Shown: positions 8,729 to 18,142 of the stretch, in pieces | Numbering within the stretch: the stretch's first letter is position 1 | Layout: each line of letters opens with the position of its first letter | Origin: an uncultured Clostridia bacterium | Lineage (GTDB): Bacteria > Bacillota > Clostridia > Lachnospirales > Lachnospiraceae | Reading direction: 5' to 3' | DNA: 58,357 bases | Assembly: GCA_937896665.1 (NCBI GenBank) | Contig: CALBNS010000051.1 | Coordinates: 1 to 58,357 of the forward strand | Translations under genes and position numbers: made by a program | The notes under the pieces: generated by a model | Seen by the model: the letters and a program-made list of their open reading frames with translations, nothing else | What the model was told of the DNA's origin: nothing | Databases searched by the model: none

Positions 8729-9784
8729 ATGAAACGAAATCATACAAAAGTAATTCAAATTGGAAACTGTGAAATTGGCGGTGGCAATCCAATCGCAATT
8801 CAATCTATGACAAATACTAAGACGGAAGATGTTCAGGCAACAGTACAACAGATTCTGGCATTAGAAGCGGCCGGCTGTGATATTGTACGCTGTGCGGTTC
8901 CTACCATGGAAGCAGCAGAAAGTCTTGCAGAAATTAAGAAGCAGATTCATATTCCTCTGGTGGCGGATATTCATTTTGACTATCGTCTGGCAATTGCAGC
9001 CATTGAGAATGGTGCAGATAAAATACGCATCAATCCGGGTAATATCGGAGATGCCAAGAGAGTCAGACAGGTTGTAGAAAAAGCGAAAGAATATAATGTA
9101 CCAATTCGAGTAGGTGTGAACAGTGGTTCACTCGAAAAAAATCTGGTGGAAAAATACGGTGGTGTGACAGCAGAAGGGTTGGTTGAAAGTGCCATGGACA
9201 AAGTGCACCTTATTGAGGACATGGGCTATGATAATCTAGTTGTAAGCATTAAATCTTCGGATGTTTTAATGTGTGTGAAAGCCCATGAGTTAATCGCAGA
9301 ACAATGTGATTATCCATTACATGTGGGAATTACTGAATCGGGTACGATTCTTTCCGGCAATATCAAGTCTTCAGTCGGTCTTGGAATTATATTATATGAA
9401 GGAATCGGTGATACCATCCGTGTATCATTGACCGGAGATCCGGTGGAAGAGATTAAATCAGCAAAACTAATCTTAAAGACATTGGGACTTCGTAAAGGTG
9501 GAATTGAAGTGGTATCATGTCCGACATGCGGAAGAACGAAGATTGACCTAATCGGACTGGCAAATCAGGTGGAAAATATGGTCGCAGACATTCCATTGGA
9601 TATTAAAGTTGCAGTAATGGGCTGTGTAGTAAATGGGCCTGGCGAGGCGAAAGAAGCAGATATCGGAATTGCTGGCGGTATCGGTGAAGGTCTTTTGATA
9701 AAAAAAGGCGAAATTATAAAAAAAGTGAAAGAGGAAGAATTATTAGATACCCTGAGACAGGAACTATTGAATTGGGAAAAATAA
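8729..9784 (+). CDS. ispG: (E)-4-hydroxy-3-methylbut-2-enyl-diphosphate synthase
   Basis: Iron-sulfur enzyme of the non-mevalonate isoprenoid pathway, converting MEcPP to HMBPP. The TIM-barrel part includes GGGNPIAIQSMTNTKTED, VADIHFDYRLA and KIRINPGNIG. The [4Fe-4S] ligands are Cys264 and Cys267 in SCPTCGRTKID and Cys299 in MGCVVNGPGEAKEAD, with the catalytic glutamate in the last motif. Its 351 residues are full length for the bacterial two-domain form. A perfect promoter lies upstream and polC follows 15 nt downstream, so the two are probably cotranscribed. Confidence 0.97.
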   Translation: MKRNHTKVIQIGNCEIGGGNPIAIQSMTNTKTEDVQATVQQILALEAAGCDIVRCAVPTMEAAESLAEIKKQIHIPLVADIHFDYRLAIAAIENGADKIRINPGNIGDAKRVRQVVEKAKEYNVPIRVGVNSGSLEKNLVEKYGGVTAEGLVESAMDKVHLIEDMGYDNLVVSIKSSDVLMCVKAHELIAEQCDYPLHVGITESGTILSGNIKSSVGLGIILYEGIGDTIRVSLTGDPVEEIKSAKLILKTLGLRKGGIEVVSCPTCGRTKIDLIGLANQVENMVADIPLDIKVAVMGCVVNGPGEAKEADIGIAGGIGEGLLIKKGEIIKKVKEEELLDTLRQELLNWEK

Positions 9785-9799
9785 AAAGAGGTTAAGAAG

Positions 9800-12700
9800 A
9801 TGGCAAAGAAGTTTTTTGATGTGTTTCCAACATTAAAAGTGAATAGTGAAATAAAAGCCCTGTTTGCAGAGACGGAAGTGGAAAAAGTAGCTACAAATGC
9901 AGACAGAGTGTATCTTAATGTCCATATAAGCAGCAGTCATTTAATTCCCAAAAAATGGATCTACAAGATGGAAACAATGATCAAAGAACAGTTATTTGGT
10001 GCAAATCCTATTCAGATTAAGATATTGGAAAAGTACCGGCTGTCAGCGCAGTATACGCCAGACAATCTGATGCAGGAATACTTTAGCAGTATCTCTTTGG
10101 AATTACAGCAGAAAAGTGTTGTGGCGCAGAGTGTATTTTTTAATGCAAAATATCATTTTGAAAATGGAAATATTTTATGTCTTGAATTGGAAGATACAAT
10201 TGTAGCTCATGGAAGAGAAGATTTGATTGTTGCTTTATTGCGGGAAATTTTTTCTGAGCGCTGCAATATTCCGGTTGAAGTGCGTGTGGAATATATACAG
10301 GCAAAGAAAAGCAAGATGCAGGAACACAACGCATTGCAGCTGCAGCAGGAAATCAATGCAATTGTGGAAGAAAATTCATCTATAATAGAACAGAAAAAAG
10401 AAGAACGGGAAGAAAAGAAAAAAGAACGTGCTGAGACAAAGGCGGCACAGCAGAAAGAGTATGAGAAGAAGAATGAGCAGAAGAGAGAGCTTTCTCGTCC
10501 ACTGAAGAAGGCAGATGATCCGAATGTGGTTTATGGGCGTGATTTTAATGATGAACCGATTGAACTTTCCCAAGTTGTTGGTGAGATGGGTGAGATTACT
10601 TTCCGCGGCAAGGTTCTCAATCTGGAGACACGTGAAATCCGCAACGAAAAGACGATTGTTATGTTTTCAGTAACAGATTTTACAGATACGATCATGGTAA
10701 AATTGTTTGTCAAAAATGAGCAGCTCCTGGAACTTTTGGATTCAGTGAAAAAAGGTGCTTTTCTGAAAATCAAGGGTGTGACCACTGTAGATAAATACGA
10801 TAGTGAGCTGACGATTGCATCTATTGCAGGAATAAAAAAAATTCCTGATTTTACGACTAGCCGTAAAGACACGAGTCCGGAAAAGCGGGTAGAACTTCAC
10901 TGTCATACGAAAATGAGTGATATGGATGGTGTGACTGATGTAAAAGATTTGGTAAAGCAGGCACACGACTGGGGACATCCTGCTATCGCAATTACAGACC
11001 ACGGTGTGGTGCAGGCTTTCCCAGATGCGAATCATTATATTGAAAAGCTGGATAAAGATGATCCATTTAAAATTATTTATGGGGTGGAAGCATATCTGGC
11101 AGATGACTTGACGGATATTGCAGTTCATGCGAAAGACCAGACGCTGGAAGATACATACGTTGTCTTTGACCTTGAGACAACAGGATTCAGTGCCAGACAG
11201 GATCATATCATTGAAATCGGCGCTGTAAAAGTAAAACAGGGTGAAATTGTGGAACGGTACAGTACCTTTGTCAATCCAAAAGTGCCAATTCCGTTTCATA
11301 TTACACAACTGACCAGCATTGATGACAATATGGTAATGGGGGCATCTGTGATAGAAACGGTATTGCCTGAATTTCTGGAATTTGTCGGTGATGCTGTTCT
11401 GGTGGCACATAATGCGTCATTTGACGTGGAATTTATTGAGGAAAATTGCAGAAAGCTTGGGATTACGCGTGAATTTACTTCCGTGGATACGGTAGCACTT
11501 GCACGAGTGCTGTTGCCGACACTTTCGAAATACAAATTAAATATCGTGGCGAAAGCCTTAGGTATTTCTCTGGAAAATCATCATCGTGCGGTGGATGATG
11601 CGGCAGCAACAGCAGAAATATTTGTGAAATTTATCCAGATGCTGAAGGGGCAGGAAATATCCACTCTGAAACAAGTAAATGAGTTCGGAGCGACCAATCC
11701 GGATGCCATTAAAAAGCTTCCAACTTATCATGCGATTATTCTGGCAAAAAATGATGTGGGAAGGGTGAATTTGTATCGTTTGATTTCCCTGTCTCATCTG
11801 ACTTACTATGCGAGACGGCCGCGTATTCCGAAAAGTGAATATTTAAAGTACAAAGAGGGATTGATTATAGGAAGTGCCTGTGAAGCTGGTGAACTATATC
11901 AGGCTGTCTTAAATAATAAATCGGACGAGACAATCGCAAGGCTTGTAAATTTCTATGATTATCTGGAAATTCAGCCGCTTGGCAATAACCAGTTTATGGT
12001 GGACAATCCGAAATATGAGATGGTGCGTACGCAGGAAGATTTGAAAGACATTAACAGAAAAATCGTCAAGCTGGGAGAAAAATTCCATAAATTAGTTGTT
12101 GGAACATGTGATGTCCATTTTATGAATCCGGAGGATGAAGTATACCGGAGAATTATTATGGCAGGAAAAGGATTTGATGATGCCGATAATCAGGCACCTT
12201 TGTATCTGCGCACCACAGAGGAAATGCTGGAAGAATTCTCCTATCTAGGTTCTAGGAAGGCATATGAAGTTGTTATTGAAAATACCAATAAGATTGCAGA
12301 TATGATTGAAAAAATTTCCCCGGTGAGACCAGATAAGTGTCCGCCGGTCATTGAAGATTCGGATAAGCAGCTTCGTCACATTTGTTATACTAAAGCACAT
12401 AGTATGTACGGGGAAGAACTTCCTCCAATCGTAGTAGAACGACTAGAACGTGAACTGAATTCGATTATTTCTAACGGATTTGCCGTAATGTATATTATTG
12501 CACAAAAACTGGTGTGGAAATCAAATGAAGATGGGTATCTGGTTGGTTCCCGTGGTTCTGTTGGATCTTCATTTGTTGCAACGATGGCGGGAATCACAGA
12601 GGTAAATCCGTTAAGTCCGCACTATTATTGTACAAACTGCCATTATAGTGATTTTGAATCGCCGGAAGTGCGTAAATATGCCGGTGGCTGTGGATGGGAT

Positions 12701-14248
12701 ATGCCGGATAAAAATTGTCCGGTATGTGGAAAACCACTTGTAAAAGACGGATTTGATATACCATTTGAAACATTCCTTGGATTTAAGGGGAATAAAGAGC
12801 CGGATATTGATCTTAATTTCTCCGGTGACTATCAGAGTAATGCACATAAATATACAGAAGTTATTTTTGGAGACGGACAGACTTATCGTGCCGGAACTAT
12901 CGGTACACTGGCAGATAAGACAGCATATGGTTATGTAAAAAATTATTATGAAGAGCGTGGACAAGGCAAACGGAAATGTGAGATTGAACGTATACTCCAG
13001 GGTTGTACCGGAATTCGCAGAAGTACGGGACAACATCCGGGCGGTATTATTGTTTTGCCGATTGGACAGGATATTAACTCGTTTACACCAGTACAGCACC
13101 CGGCCAACGACATGACAACGGATATTGTCACGACGCATTTTGATTATCACTCAATCGATCACAACCTGTTGAAACTTGATATTCTTGGCCATGATGATCC
13201 TACTATGATTAAGATGTTGGAAGAATTGGTTGGGCAGCTTACAGGAAAACCATTTAAGGCGACAGATATTAAGCTCGATGACCCGGGCGTAATGAAGTTA
13301 TTTGCAGATACAAGTTCCCTTGGAATTACACCGGAGGATATCGGTGGATGTCCGGTTGGATGTCTTGGTATTCCGGAGTTTGGTACCGATTTTGTTATCC
13401 AGATGGTTGTAGACACGGAGCCAAAGACCTTGTCTGACTTGATTCGTATTTCCGGACTTTCACATGGTACGGATGTATGGCTTAATAATGCCCAGGAATT
13501 TATCCGAAACGGGCAGGCGACAATTTCCACAGCAATCTGTACCCGTGATGATATTATGACATTTCTGATTAACAGTGGAATGGAGAGTGAATTGTCCTTT
13601 ACAATTATGGAGAGTGTGCGTAAAGGAAAAGGGCTGAAAGACGAGTGGGAGGAGGCAATGAAGGAAGCAGGTATCCCGGAATGGTATCAGGAGTCCTGCC
13701 GACGAATTAAATACATGTTTCCGAAGGCTCATGCGGCAGCTTATGTCATGATGGCGTACCGCATTGCGTATTGTAAGGTGTATTATCCACTGGCATATTA
13801 TGCGGCTTACTTCAGCATACGTGCGAATGCGTTTTCTTACGAAATTATGTGCCAGGGAAAAGAAAAACTAGAATTTTATATGCGAGACTATAATAGACGC
13901 AGTGATTCCCTGACAAATAAAGAACAGGATACGTTAAAAGACATGAAACTTGTGCAGGAAATGTATGCTAGAGGGTATGAATTTCTGCCGATTGACATTT
14001 ATCGTGCCAAGGCCACGAAGATACAGATTATTGATGGAAAACTAATGCCTCCATTCAGCAGTATTGAAGGTATGGGTGATAAGGCTGCAGATGCGGTAGA
14101 AATAGCAGCTGCAAAGGGACCGTTCTTATCTAAAGATGATTTCCGACAACGAACGAAGGTAAGTAAGAGTGTCATAGATTTTATGGATGATTTAGGACTC
14201 TTTGGAGATTTGCCGGAGTCAAATCAGTTGTCGTTATTCGATTTTTAA
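9800..14248 (+). CDS. polC: DNA polymerase III subunit alpha, PolC type
   Basis: The essential replicative polymerase of low-GC Gram-positives, with built-in 3'-5' exonuclease. Order of domains in 1482 residues: N-terminal domain with a charged coiled segment (about 175-235), OB fold (about 260-345), PHP domain starting VELHCHTKMSDMDG (about 364), an exonuclease insertion with FDLETTGFSARQDHIIE (acidic pair near 456-458), a zinc-binding segment CTNCHYSDF...CPVCGKP (about 943-975), the palm with EPDIDLNFSGDYQ (about 1000), and a C-terminal helix-hairpin region ending SNQLSLFDF. The length and order match PolC and exclude DnaE. Confidence 0.97.
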   Translation: MAKKFFDVFPTLKVNSEIKALFAETEVEKVATNADRVYLNVHISSSHLIPKKWIYKMETMIKEQLFGANPIQIKILEKYRLSAQYTPDNLMQEYFSSISLELQQKSVVAQSVFFNAKYHFENGNILCLELEDTIVAHGREDLIVALLREIFSERCNIPVEVRVEYIQAKKSKMQEHNALQLQQEINAIVEENSSIIEQKKEEREEKKKERAETKAAQQKEYEKKNEQKRELSRPLKKADDPNVVYGRDFNDEPIELSQVVGEMGEITFRGKVLNLETREIRNEKTIVMFSVTDFTDTIMVKLFVKNEQLLELLDSVKKGAFLKIKGVTTVDKYDSELTIASIAGIKKIPDFTTSRKDTSPEKRVELHCHTKMSDMDGVTDVKDLVKQAHDWGHPAIAITDHGVVQAFPDANHYIEKLDKDDPFKIIYGVEAYLADDLTDIAVHAKDQTLEDTYVVFDLETTGFSARQDHIIEIGAVKVKQGEIVERYSTFVNPKVPIPFHITQLTSIDDNMVMGASVIETVLPEFLEFVGDAVLVAHNASFDVEFIEENCRKLGITREFTSVDTVALARVLLPTLSKYKLNIVAKALGISLENHHRAVDDAAATAEIFVKFIQMLKGQEISTLKQVNEFGATNPDAIKKLPTYHAIILAKNDVGRVNLYRLISLSHLTYYARRPRIPKSEYLKYKEGLIIGSACEAGELYQAVLNNKSDETIARLVNFYDYLEIQPLGNNQFMVDNPKYEMVRTQEDLKDINRKIVKLGEKFHKLVVGTCDVHFMNPEDEVYRRIIMAGKGFDDADNQAPLYLRTTEEMLEEFSYLGSRKAYEVVIENTNKIADMIEKISPVRPDKCPPVIEDSDKQLRHICYTKAHSMYGEELPPIVVERLERELNSIISNGFAVMYIIAQKLVWKSNEDGYLVGSRGSVGSSFVATMAGITEVNPLSPHYYCTNCHYSDFESPEVRKYAGGCGWDMPDKNCPVCGKPLVKDGFDIPFETFLGFKGNKEPDIDLNFSGDYQSNAHKYTEVIFGDGQTYRAGTIGTLADKTAYGYVKNYYEERGQGKRKCEIERILQGCTGIRRSTGQHPGGIIVLPIGQDINSFTPVQHPANDMTTDIVTTHFDYHSIDHNLLKLDILGHDDPTMIKMLEELVGQLTGKPFKATDIKLDDPGVMKLFADTSSLGITPEDIGGCPVGCLGIPEFGTDFVIQMVVDTEPKTLSDLIRISGLSHGTDVWLNNAQEFIRNGQATISTAICTRDDIMTFLINSGMESELSFTIMESVRKGKGLKDEWEEAMKEAGIPEWYQESCRRIKYMFPKAHAAAYVMMAYRIAYCKVYYPLAYYAAYFSIRANAFSYEIMCQGKEKLEFYMRDYNRRSDSLTNKEQDTLKDMKLVQEMYARGYEFLPIDIYRAKATKIQIIDGKLMPPFSSIEGMGDKAADAVEIAAAKGPFLSKDDFRQRTKVSKSVIDFMDDLGLFGDLPESNQLSLFDF

Positions 14249-14272
14249 GTAATAAAAGAGGTTTATTGGAAT

Positions 14273-16135
14273 ATGAAAAAAGTAACAGCAAATATCATAG
14301 GAGCAGGACGGCGGGGAAGGGAAGCCGGCAAGTATACAAAAGTATCACTTGTAATGGCATTCCTTAAAGGCAATGTACACTTTTTTTTAATCAGCATTTT
14401 GTCAGCATTGATTGTAACCGGTCTTGACATGATTTCACCTCAGCTGATCCGTGCTACCGTAGACAGTATTATAGGAACGCAGGAACTGAATCTGCCTCCC
14501 TTTCTTAGAGAAGCAGTAGCGTCAATCGGCGGAGTTACATATTTGAGAAGTCACATCTGGGTAATTGGGATTTTGATTATTATAATTGCTTTTTTTACGG
14601 CGCTATTCCGCTATCTTTTTAACCTTTATAATACAAAAGGTGCGGAAGGTCTAGTAAGAACCATGCGAAACCGTCTGTTTTCCCACATTCAGAGACTGCC
14701 GTTTTCATGGCACATGAAGAATCAAACTGGAGATATTATTCAGCGCTGCACATCTGATGTTGAAATGATTAAAAATTTTATCTCAGAACAATTAACCAGT
14801 GTATTCCGAATTGTGATTTTGATTGTGATGTCCCTGTTTTTTATGTTTTCTATGAACGTGAAATTAGCGATGGTGGCAGCAGTGTTCATTCCAGTTATTA
14901 TTAGTTACTCATTATATTTTCATTCACATATCCGGGATAACTTTACGAAATGTGATGAGAATGAAGGCGTGCTATCTACGATTGCACAGGAAAATCTAAC
15001 AGGTGTGAGAGTAGTCCGTGCCTTCGGACGTGAAAAATACGAAAAAGATCGTTTTGAAAAACAGAATCAGATTTATACAAATACATGGATGCGTTTGTGT
15101 AAATTCTTAGCATTGTTCTGGGGTGCAGGAGATTTGTTTTCCGGACTTCAACTGATGTTGATTGTAATTTTGGGAGCTGTATTAAGTGTAAATGGAGAGA
15201 TGACTGCCGGTGAGTTCATTGCGTTTATCTCATACAATACGATGCTGACTTGGCCGGTTCGTCAAATGGGACGTATGATTTCGGAGATGAGTAAGGCCGG
15301 TGTTTCGGTGGAACGTCTTTGTTACATTATGAATTCAGAAGCAGAGAAGGATAAGGAACATGCGGTTACACCGGATATGCATGGAGATATTGTGTTTCAA
15401 AATGTATCTTTTGGATATGGAGAAACTCCAGTACTGAAAGATGTGAGCTTTACAATTCCAAAGGGAAGCACTTTTGGTATTTTGGGAAGTACCGGTTCCG
15501 GAAAATCAACACTGATGTATCTGCTAAATCGCCTGTATGATTTGCCGCCTGAAAATGGAAGAATAACGATTGGCGGTATTGATGTGGCAGATATGAAAGG
15601 AGAATGGGTCCGTTCTAATATCGGAATGGTACTGCAGGAACCATTTTTATTTTCACGAACAATTGGGGAAAATATTGGAATCACGAAAAAAGAAATTAGT
15701 TTAGGCGATATCCGTAAAGCGGCAGCGATTGCCTGTGTAGATGACTCTGTGATGGAGTTTACACAAGGTTATGATACGATTGTTGGTGAGAGGGGGGTTA
15801 CTCTGTCGGGCGGACAGAAACAGCGGACAGCGATTGCAAGAATGTTGACACAAGAGACACCGATTATGGTATTTGATGATTCATTGTCAGCAGTAGATGC
15901 AGAGACAGATGTAAAGATTCGTCAGGAGCTTCGAAAGAATCTTGGTGAGTCAACCGTGATTTTGATTGCACACCGTGTTACAACACTGATGCAGGCAGAC
16001 TGTATTATGGTTATGGACAAGGGGCAGATTGCGGAGATTGGCACGCACGAAGAGCTGATGCAGAAGAACGGGATTTATCGGAAAATCTACGATATGCAGA
16101 TGGCTTTAGAAGAGGAAGGTAAGGCAGATGAGTAA
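14273..16135 (+). CDS. ABC exporter subunit with degenerate ATP site (heterodimer partner 1)
   Basis: A 620-residue half-exporter with six N-terminal membrane segments and an ATPase domain: Walker A GSTGSGKSTLM, intact signature LSGGQKQRTAIARM, and Walker B IMVFDDSLSAVDA. In the last, the catalytic glutamate is replaced by aspartate. In heterodimeric exporters such as TM287/288 and BmrCD, the subunit with this Asp supplies the good signature motif to the partner's active site. It overlaps the next ABC gene by 8 nt, so both products should be made together. Substrate unknown; multidrug-type export is the usual guess. Confidence 0.9.
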   Translation: MKKVTANIIGAGRRGREAGKYTKVSLVMAFLKGNVHFFLISILSALIVTGLDMISPQLIRATVDSIIGTQELNLPPFLREAVASIGGVTYLRSHIWVIGILIIIIAFFTALFRYLFNLYNTKGAEGLVRTMRNRLFSHIQRLPFSWHMKNQTGDIIQRCTSDVEMIKNFISEQLTSVFRIVILIVMSLFFMFSMNVKLAMVAAVFIPVIISYSLYFHSHIRDNFTKCDENEGVLSTIAQENLTGVRVVRAFGREKYEKDRFEKQNQIYTNTWMRLCKFLALFWGAGDLFSGLQLMLIVILGAVLSVNGEMTAGEFIAFISYNTMLTWPVRQMGRMISEMSKAGVSVERLCYIMNSEAEKDKEHAVTPDMHGDIVFQNVSFGYGETPVLKDVSFTIPKGSTFGILGSTGSGKSTLMYLLNRLYDLPPENGRITIGGIDVADMKGEWVRSNIGMVLQEPFLFSRTIGENIGITKKEISLGDIRKAAAIACVDDSVMEFTQGYDTIVGERGVTLSGGQKQRTAIARMLTQETPIMVFDDSLSAVDAETDVKIRQELRKNLGESTVILIAHRVTTLMQADCIMVMDKGQIAEIGTHEELMQKNGIYRKIYDMQMALEEEGKADE

Positions 16136-17975
16136 TAGAAAAGAAGAACAGAAAGAGCATGTCTCGCTCCCTTGGTTTGGTGTACCGAAATTATTTCCAT
16201 ATTTAAAACCATATCGTTTTACCGTAATCAGCATGGTTGTGTTAACACTTCTGGGTGGTACGGTGGATATTGTTTTGCCACTGTTCCAGCGATATGCCTT
16301 GAATCATTTTATTGAAGGCAATACACCGGATACTATGAAATTGTTTATTATATGTTATGCTGGTGTCCTTGCATTTCAGGTAATTACCAATACGGTTTCA
16401 GCTTATCAGGCATGCCAGATTGAAATGTACGTAGGGCGTGATATGAAAAGGGAAAGCTTTAATCATCTGCAGACATTGGCATTTTCATACTACAATCAGA
16501 ACAGTGTAGGTTATATTCATGCGAGAGTTATGAGTGATACCAATCGTATTGGTTCGTTGGTTTCCTGGGCATTGCTGGATGGTGTGTGGAATCTTGCGTA
16601 TATTGTAGGTGCTATTATTGTCATGCTAGGTATTAATTATAAGCTGGCCTTGTGGGTAATTGCGATTGTACCGGTTACGGCACTCACAGCTGCGTTCTTC
16701 CAGAAGAAGCTGGTGACTTTAAACAGAAGCATCCGGGAAGTGAATTCGAAGATAACAGGAAAGTTTAATGAAGGCATTACCGGAGCAAAGACTACCAAAA
16801 CTTTGGTAATTGAAAAGAAAATGGAGGAAAATTTTGAGGAAACGACTGATGAAATGTATGAAATTTCTGTCCATGCCTCTCATTATCGCTCCATGTTTGC
16901 GTCTATGATTTCATTTGCTGCATCACTGGCATTGGCGCTGGTGCTTTGGCAAGGCGGCATCATTACGATAGAGGGTGTGATGGAGCTTGGAACATTGTCA
17001 GTATTTATGTCTTACGCACTCGGCATGATGGAACCGGTGCAGTGGGTTGTGCGCTGTATTTCAAACCTGATTACGATACAGGTAAATATTGAACGTTTCA
17101 CACGTCTTATGGAGACGCAATCGGATGTGCACGATACACAAGAAGTAATTGCAAAATATGGAGATGCTTTCGAACCAAAGAAAGAAAATTGGGAACCACT
17201 GCATGGTGATATTACGTTTGAAGATGTTTCATTCATGTATCCGGATGGAGATGAATATGTTCTAGAACACTTCAATCTACATGTCCCACAGGGGACGAAT
17301 GTAGCAATTGTCGGCGAGACAGGGGCAGGAAAATCCACACTTGTAAATCTGGTCTGTCGTTTTTTTGAACCCACTTCAGGGAGAATACTGATTGATGGAA
17401 AGGATGCCAGAGAGCGCTCGCAGTTATGGCTTCACAGTAACATCGGTTATGTATTGCAGACACCACATTTGTTTTCGGGAAGTGTGGTGGAAAACCTGAA
17501 ATATGGTAACCCGGATGCGACAATGGAACAAATTGAAGCGGCAGTAAAGAGTGTATCTGCCGATGGCGTCATTGCCCGCATGGACAAAGGGTATGACAGT
17601 GATGTTGGAGAAGGTGGGGATTTGCTTTCTACCGGCGAAAAACAGCTTTTATCATTTGCAAGAGCAATTCTGGCAGATCCGCGTATTTTTGTGTTGGATG
17701 AAGCAACTTCCTCGATTGACACAGTAACAGAAAAACTGATTCAGGATGCAATTGCAAATCTAATGAAGGGAAGGACCTCGTTTGTCATTGCGCACAGACT
17801 TTCTACAATCCGACAGGCAGATGTTATTTTGGTAGTAAAAGATGGAAAGATTATTGAGCAGGGAACACATAAAGAGCTGATTGATAAGCAGGGTTCATAC
17901 TACAATCTTTATACAAAACAGTTTCAGGAAGAAGCTATGAATTATTCCATGAAATCTGCATTTGGACAGGAATAA
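16128..17975 (+). CDS. ABC exporter subunit with catalytic glutamate (heterodimer partner 2)
   Basis: A 615-residue half-exporter: membrane domain to about residue 335, then Walker A GETGAGKSTLV, Walker B IFVLDEATSSIDT with the catalytic Glu, and an altered signature LLSTGEKQLLSFARA in which the usual LSGGQ is LSTGE. The altered signature pairs with the Asp-bearing Walker B of the upstream subunit to form the degenerate site, while this subunit's Walker motifs pair with the upstream LSGGQ. That complementarity supports an obligate heterodimer. It is the last gene of its unit. Confidence 0.9.
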   Translation: MSNRKEEQKEHVSLPWFGVPKLFPYLKPYRFTVISMVVLTLLGGTVDIVLPLFQRYALNHFIEGNTPDTMKLFIICYAGVLAFQVITNTVSAYQACQIEMYVGRDMKRESFNHLQTLAFSYYNQNSVGYIHARVMSDTNRIGSLVSWALLDGVWNLAYIVGAIIVMLGINYKLALWVIAIVPVTALTAAFFQKKLVTLNRSIREVNSKITGKFNEGITGAKTTKTLVIEKKMEENFEETTDEMYEISVHASHYRSMFASMISFAASLALALVLWQGGIITIEGVMELGTLSVFMSYALGMMEPVQWVVRCISNLITIQVNIERFTRLMETQSDVHDTQEVIAKYGDAFEPKKENWEPLHGDITFEDVSFMYPDGDEYVLEHFNLHVPQGTNVAIVGETGAGKSTLVNLVCRFFEPTSGRILIDGKDARERSQLWLHSNIGYVLQTPHLFSGSVVENLKYGNPDATMEQIEAAVKSVSADGVIARMDKGYDSDVGEGGDLLSTGEKQLLSFARAILADPRIFVLDEATSSIDTVTEKLIQDAIANLMKGRTSFVIAHRLSTIRQADVILVVKDGKIIEQGTHKELIDKQGSYYNLYTKQFQEEAMNYSMKSAFGQE

Positions 17976-17992
17976 GGGAGGTAATAAAAGCT

Positions 17993-18055
17993 ATGAAAAT
18001 GAAAAAGGCACGTGAGGGAAAGCTGTGGCTCTGTAGGCTGTATTGCAGAATATGA
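17993..18055 (+). other. Short 20-codon ORF with good ribosome binding site, function unknown
   Basis: GGGAGGT precedes ATG at 17993 with good spacing and a 20-codon frame follows (MKMKKAREGKLWLCRLYCRI). I recognise no relative. A second open frame overlaps it (ending near 18090) but lacks a start codon. This could be a small peptide gene or the worn-down start of a lost gene. Confidence 0.3.
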
Positions 18056-18079
18056 TGTCAAGATTTCGCAAATTAATAC

Positions 18080-18108
18080 TTTAAAAAAGTAAAGTGTTGT
18101 GATATATT
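18080..18108 (+). promoter_or_regulatory. Probable promoter of the ior operon
   Basis: TTTAAA (18080-18085), 17-nt spacer, TATATT (18103-18108), 34 nt before the iorA start. The hexamers are imperfect. An inverted repeat ACTTTA/TAAAGT (18078-18095) covers the -35 region and could bind a regulator. Confidence 0.45.
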
Positions 18109-18142
18109 AGTGACATACTAGAACGGAAAGGAAGAACTTGAA

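Noticed and set aside
10742..11410. Long minus-strand frame opposite polC
   Set aside because: Composition and position are those of an antisense shadow; no start signals or recognisable motifs.
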